From: Neolewinella aurantiaca | GTDB lineage: Bacteria; Bacteroidota; Bacteroidia; Chitinophagales; Saprospiraceae | DNA: 64,000 nt | Direction: 5' to 3' | Assembly: GCF_008014675.1 (NCBI RefSeq) | Contig: NZ_VOXD01000008.1 | Coordinates: 1-64,000 of the forward strand | Part shown: one piece after another, positions 61,991 through 64,000 of the stretch | Position numbering within the stretch: position 1 is the first letter of the stretch | How the letters are laid out: the number at the start of each line of letters is the position of its first letter | Notes under the pieces: generated by a model | The model's input: the letters and a program-made list of their open reading frames with translations, nothing else | What the model was told of the DNA's origin: nothing | The model's database searches: none | Made by a program: the position numbers and the translations under genes

Positions 61991-62062
61991 TTAAGCTTGA
62001 TTTGTAATGTTTATAAAGTGATCTTCTTCTGAAAACTGAAGTGATGATCGAAACCAATTCTA

Positions 62063-62085
62063 TTCTGTGTTAAATATACACAGAA
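62063..62085. promoter_or_regulatory. Candidate uronate-regulon operator before GH105
   Basis: TTCTGTGT-TAAATAT-ACACAGAA, a perfect 8-bp inverted repeat with 7-bp spacer. The centre reads TATATTTA on the minus strand, one base from TAnnTTTG, so the operator overlaps a probable -7 element as at kduI. Confidence 0.6.
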
Positions 62086-62089
62086 AAAA

Positions 62090-63421
62090 TTACTGTTTCC
62101 ATGATACCTCGATCCGTGTACTTAGCTGATCGACTATCTGCGGATATTGATCCGCCAGGTTCGTTTCCTCAAAAGGGTCTTCAGACAGATTGTAGAGCCG
62201 GACCACCTCCCCCGGCTTATTCTTTTCATCGGGGACGATTATCTTGTACGGGTCCGTAATGGCCATGCGGTAGAAAAGGCTGTTGTCTATGGTACTGAAG
62301 TCGTGAGCGTAAATTTCTCCGTACAATGTTTCACGCTTTGTCAGTGCGCTCTCATCCAGTACGTCGATACCATCCAGCCCCTCGGGGCGTTCCATATTCA
62401 GCATGCCCAGGACGGTAGGAACTATGTCCAGGCTACTGGCCAGGGAGCGGGTGTTGTACTGAGGTGCTATTTTCCCACTCCATTTGTAAATGATCGGTGT
62501 TTTCAGGCCATAATCGTAAGGGGATCGTTTGGATTTTTTGGTGTATCCTTCGGCGTTTTCTTCCTGTACCCACCCGTTGTCGCATACGTAGACAAAGAGC
62601 GTATTCCCGGTCAAACCCTTGCCGTCGATGTAGTCTATCAATTCGCCGCAGGTGTGATCGAACCATTCGCACATTGCCCAGTACCTGGCAACGTATTCGC
62701 TGGGAGCCAGAGGCAGGTATTTCTGGTAAAGGCTGTCCGGCGGGTTGTGGGGCCGATGAGGCAGGTAAGGCGCGTACCAAAGGAAGAACGGTTTTTCTTC
62801 CTCCAGGGCGTAATCGATATAATTGTAAAGGGTATCCATCCCTTTCCGGCCTATTTCCAGGCCATAATCGCCATGCCGCCCACCACGCTGCGGGTCACCA
62901 TGCGTCATCCCCATATCGAAGCCGCCATTGGCGTAGTTCCCCAGCCACCATTTACCCGTCTGGAAAGACAGGTAACCCTTTTCTTTGAGCATATCGGGTA
63001 AGGTATTGAGTTGCCTGAAGTGATCAATTACCGGCCGGTAACGCTCAGACCGGATTTTTTTCCTTTCCTCTTTGTCCTCCGGCTTATCGTCGGGGAGCAT
63101 CCGGTCGTTGCCCAGCACTTGGTGGCGGCGCGGGTATACTCCGGTTGCAATCGAGGCCAGGGATGGCGCACAAAGCGAAGTAGGAACGTAGCTCTGCACG
63201 AAGGTGAGTCCTTCATTGGCCAGCTTGTCGAGGTTGGGGGTGTTCAGCTGTCTATGCCCCATAAACCCGTAGTCCGTCCACGCCTGATCGTCGGAGATGA
63301 TGAAAACAATGTTCGGTGCTTCCTCCCCGGCGGTGTCGCTGACCGCCTCTGTGGGTCCCCCGCAGGATCCGAAAAACACCAGGGCCAACGCCAGAAAGAA
63401 TAAATGATGATGGGTTTTCAT
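62090..63421 (-). CDS. S1-family sulfatase with variant maturation motif (lipoprotein)
   Basis: A 443-residue sulfatase with a lipobox (ALVFFGSC, Cys 20) and ISDDQAWTDYG metal motif. The maturation segment reads CAPSLASIATG (Cys ~84): the Arg of the classic CxPSR motif is Leu. Other signatures (GKWWLGN, YVCDNGW, DPFEETNLA) are normal, so the enzyme is probably active, since CxPSL variants occur in sulfatase subgroups. ATG 63,421 directly precedes the signal; the frame extends to 63,469 without support. It lies between the edge gene and GH105. Confidence 0.85.
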   Translation of the reverse strand: MKTHHHLFFLALALVFFGSCGGPTEAVSDTAGEEAPNIVFIISDDQAWTDYGFMGHRQLNTPNLDKLANEGLTFVQSYVPTSLCAPSLASIATGVYPRRHQVLGNDRMLPDDKPEDKEERKKIRSERYRPVIDHFRQLNTLPDMLKEKGYLSFQTGKWWLGNYANGGFDMGMTHGDPQRGGRHGDYGLEIGRKGMDTLYNYIDYALEEEKPFFLWYAPYLPHRPHNPPDSLYQKYLPLAPSEYVARYWAMCEWFDHTCGELIDYIDGKGLTGNTLFVYVCDNGWVQEENAEGYTKKSKRSPYDYGLKTPIIYKWSGKIAPQYNTRSLASSLDIVPTVLGMLNMERPEGLDGIDVLDESALTKRETLYGEIYAHDFSTIDNSLFYRMAITDPYKIIVPDEKNKPGEVVRLYNLSEDPFEETNLADQYPQIVDQLSTRIEVSWKQ

Positions 63422-63431
63422 ACGATTGGCT

Positions 63432-64000
63432 TCATTTGGGTGTAAAAAGTTGTTCGGCACCACCAGCAATGCTGAGATAAAGAGGCTGCGACGTTGAAAC
63501 CACAGGTTCCTGGCCGGAGAAATCTATCGAAGCCGCCATATTTATTCCTTCTGCAGAACGAATCGATATTGCTCCCATTTGCAGGCTCTTCCCCTCTCCG
63601 ATGTAGATCGATTGAAGCTTGTCGGAACGGTCGATCGTAACCACTGCATACCGTCCCCGAAAACTGAGGTCGAGGTAATGGGTTTTGTAACTCGTTTCCT
63701 CATCGGGGTCGTTGGGTAAGAGTACGTACTGGGTTATTTCGTCGGCCCGTTCGTTGCTCTTCACAATCATTCCCTGCCAAACCGGGAAAGGCCAGATGGT
63801 CTCTACCCGGTCGATGCTGTTCCTTCCACCAACAACGGGTTCGTAGAGGAGGGCGAAGGGTTTGTCCCACGCCGATCCTTTTTGCCGAATTACAAGGGTG
63901 GGTGAACGCTTTTTTCGGTAAGCCCGCGGCCCTTCGGTCAGGGGTGGCGAAGTGGCGGTCGTAAACTCCCGTTTGTCAACCAGAGGCATATGCGCCCACA
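63432..64000 (-). CDS. Partial protein, C-terminal beta-domain of a probable polysaccharide lyase
   Basis: The open frame continues off the right edge (W-A-H precedes the internal Met at 63,989), so only the last ~189 residues are present. They are beta-rich (FRGRYAVVTIDRSDKLQSIYIGEG, LYLSIAGGAEQLF) and contain ETIWPFPVWQGMIVKSNERADEI, as in C-terminal sandwich domains of heparinase II/III-like lyases. The family cannot be fixed. The sulfatase start at 63,421 follows after 10 bp, so it belongs to the same operon. Confidence 0.55.
   Translation of the reverse strand, partial: WAHMPLVDKREFTTATSPPLTEGPRAYRKKRSPTLVIRQKGSAWDKPFALLYEPVVGGRNSIDRVETIWPFPVWQGMIVKSNERADEITQYVLLPNDPDEETSYKTHYLDLSFRGRYAVVTIDRSDKLQSIYIGEGKSLQMGAISIRSAEGINMAASIDFSGQEPVVSTSQPLYLSIAGGAEQLFTPK

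Overview
The window looks like chromosome of a marine, sugar-degrading member of the Bacteroidota, probably of the Saprospiria/Lewinella type. The reasons are a type IX secretion (T9SS) C-terminal sorting domain, a hybrid two-component regulator with a periplasmic propeller and a fused AraC domain, many lipoprotein signals, TAnnTTTG-type -7 promoter elements, and a very high density of sulfatases. No tRNA, rRNA, CRISPR array or insertion sequence was recognised.

Region 1 (1-10,130) is an array of six RHS 'tip' cassettes on the minus strand with no full-length RHS protein. Each cassette has a near-identical ~85-codon RHS core end, a different C-terminal (toxin) domain and usually its own small envelope-targeted downstream gene (candidate immunity protein). 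Divergently from most cassettes runs a small XRE-family repressor gene on the plus strand: two are intact, one has two in-frame stops and two are remnants. The core, spacer and 5' end of the repressor form a direct repeat of about 350-500 bp. Recognisable tips are an L,D-transpeptidase-like domain, a metzincin-type metalloprotease and a possible JAB-like domain. The variable parts look more AT-rich than the core.

Region 2 (10,447-13,441) holds a GlcG/HbpS-like secreted protein, a beta-propeller protein with a C-terminal Dabb domain, and a short-chain dehydrogenase.

Region 3 (13,503-29,448) is a sulfated-polysaccharide locus: five S1 sulfatases, a PhoD-like phosphatase, a GH16 agarase/porphyranase-like enzyme and a hybrid two-component sensor/regulator. 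No SusC/SusD pair is present. A 1,826-residue T9SS-secreted protein with cohesin-like and dockerin-like domains follows (30,108-35,588).

Region 4 (35,849-51,587) contains the intracellular route for unsaturated uronates: KduI, KduD, two KDG kinases and KDPG aldolase. Together these take 5-keto-4-deoxyuronate to pyruvate and glyceraldehyde-3-phosphate. Between them lie an imelysin/di-haem oxidase/imelysin operon, a SnoaL-like protein, a Tat-exported Gfo/Idh/MocA oxidoreductase, an NAD-dependent epimerase, a vanadium-haloperoxidase-like lipoprotein and a degenerate-Nudix (AraR/NrtR-type) regulator.

Region 5 (51,777-64,000, all minus) is a depolymerisation operon: GH78 rhamnosidase, a BNR-propeller protein resembling ulvan lyases, a Tat-exported toroid protein, a sulfatase/alginate-lyase-like fusion, GH105 unsaturated uronyl hydrolase, another sulfatase and a partial gene at the edge. 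Rhamnosidase, lyase, GH105, sulfatases and the uronate pathway together fit ulvan or a similar sulfated rhamno-uronan. Regions 4 and 5 share a candidate 23-bp palindromic operator (TTCTGTGT-N7-ACACAGAA) before GH105, kduI and the second KDG kinase.

A dispersed palindromic repeat (arms like TTGCACCTGCGGCCGCGCC) lies between many genes, once inside a lipoprotein signal, and in a modified form in the RHS spacers.
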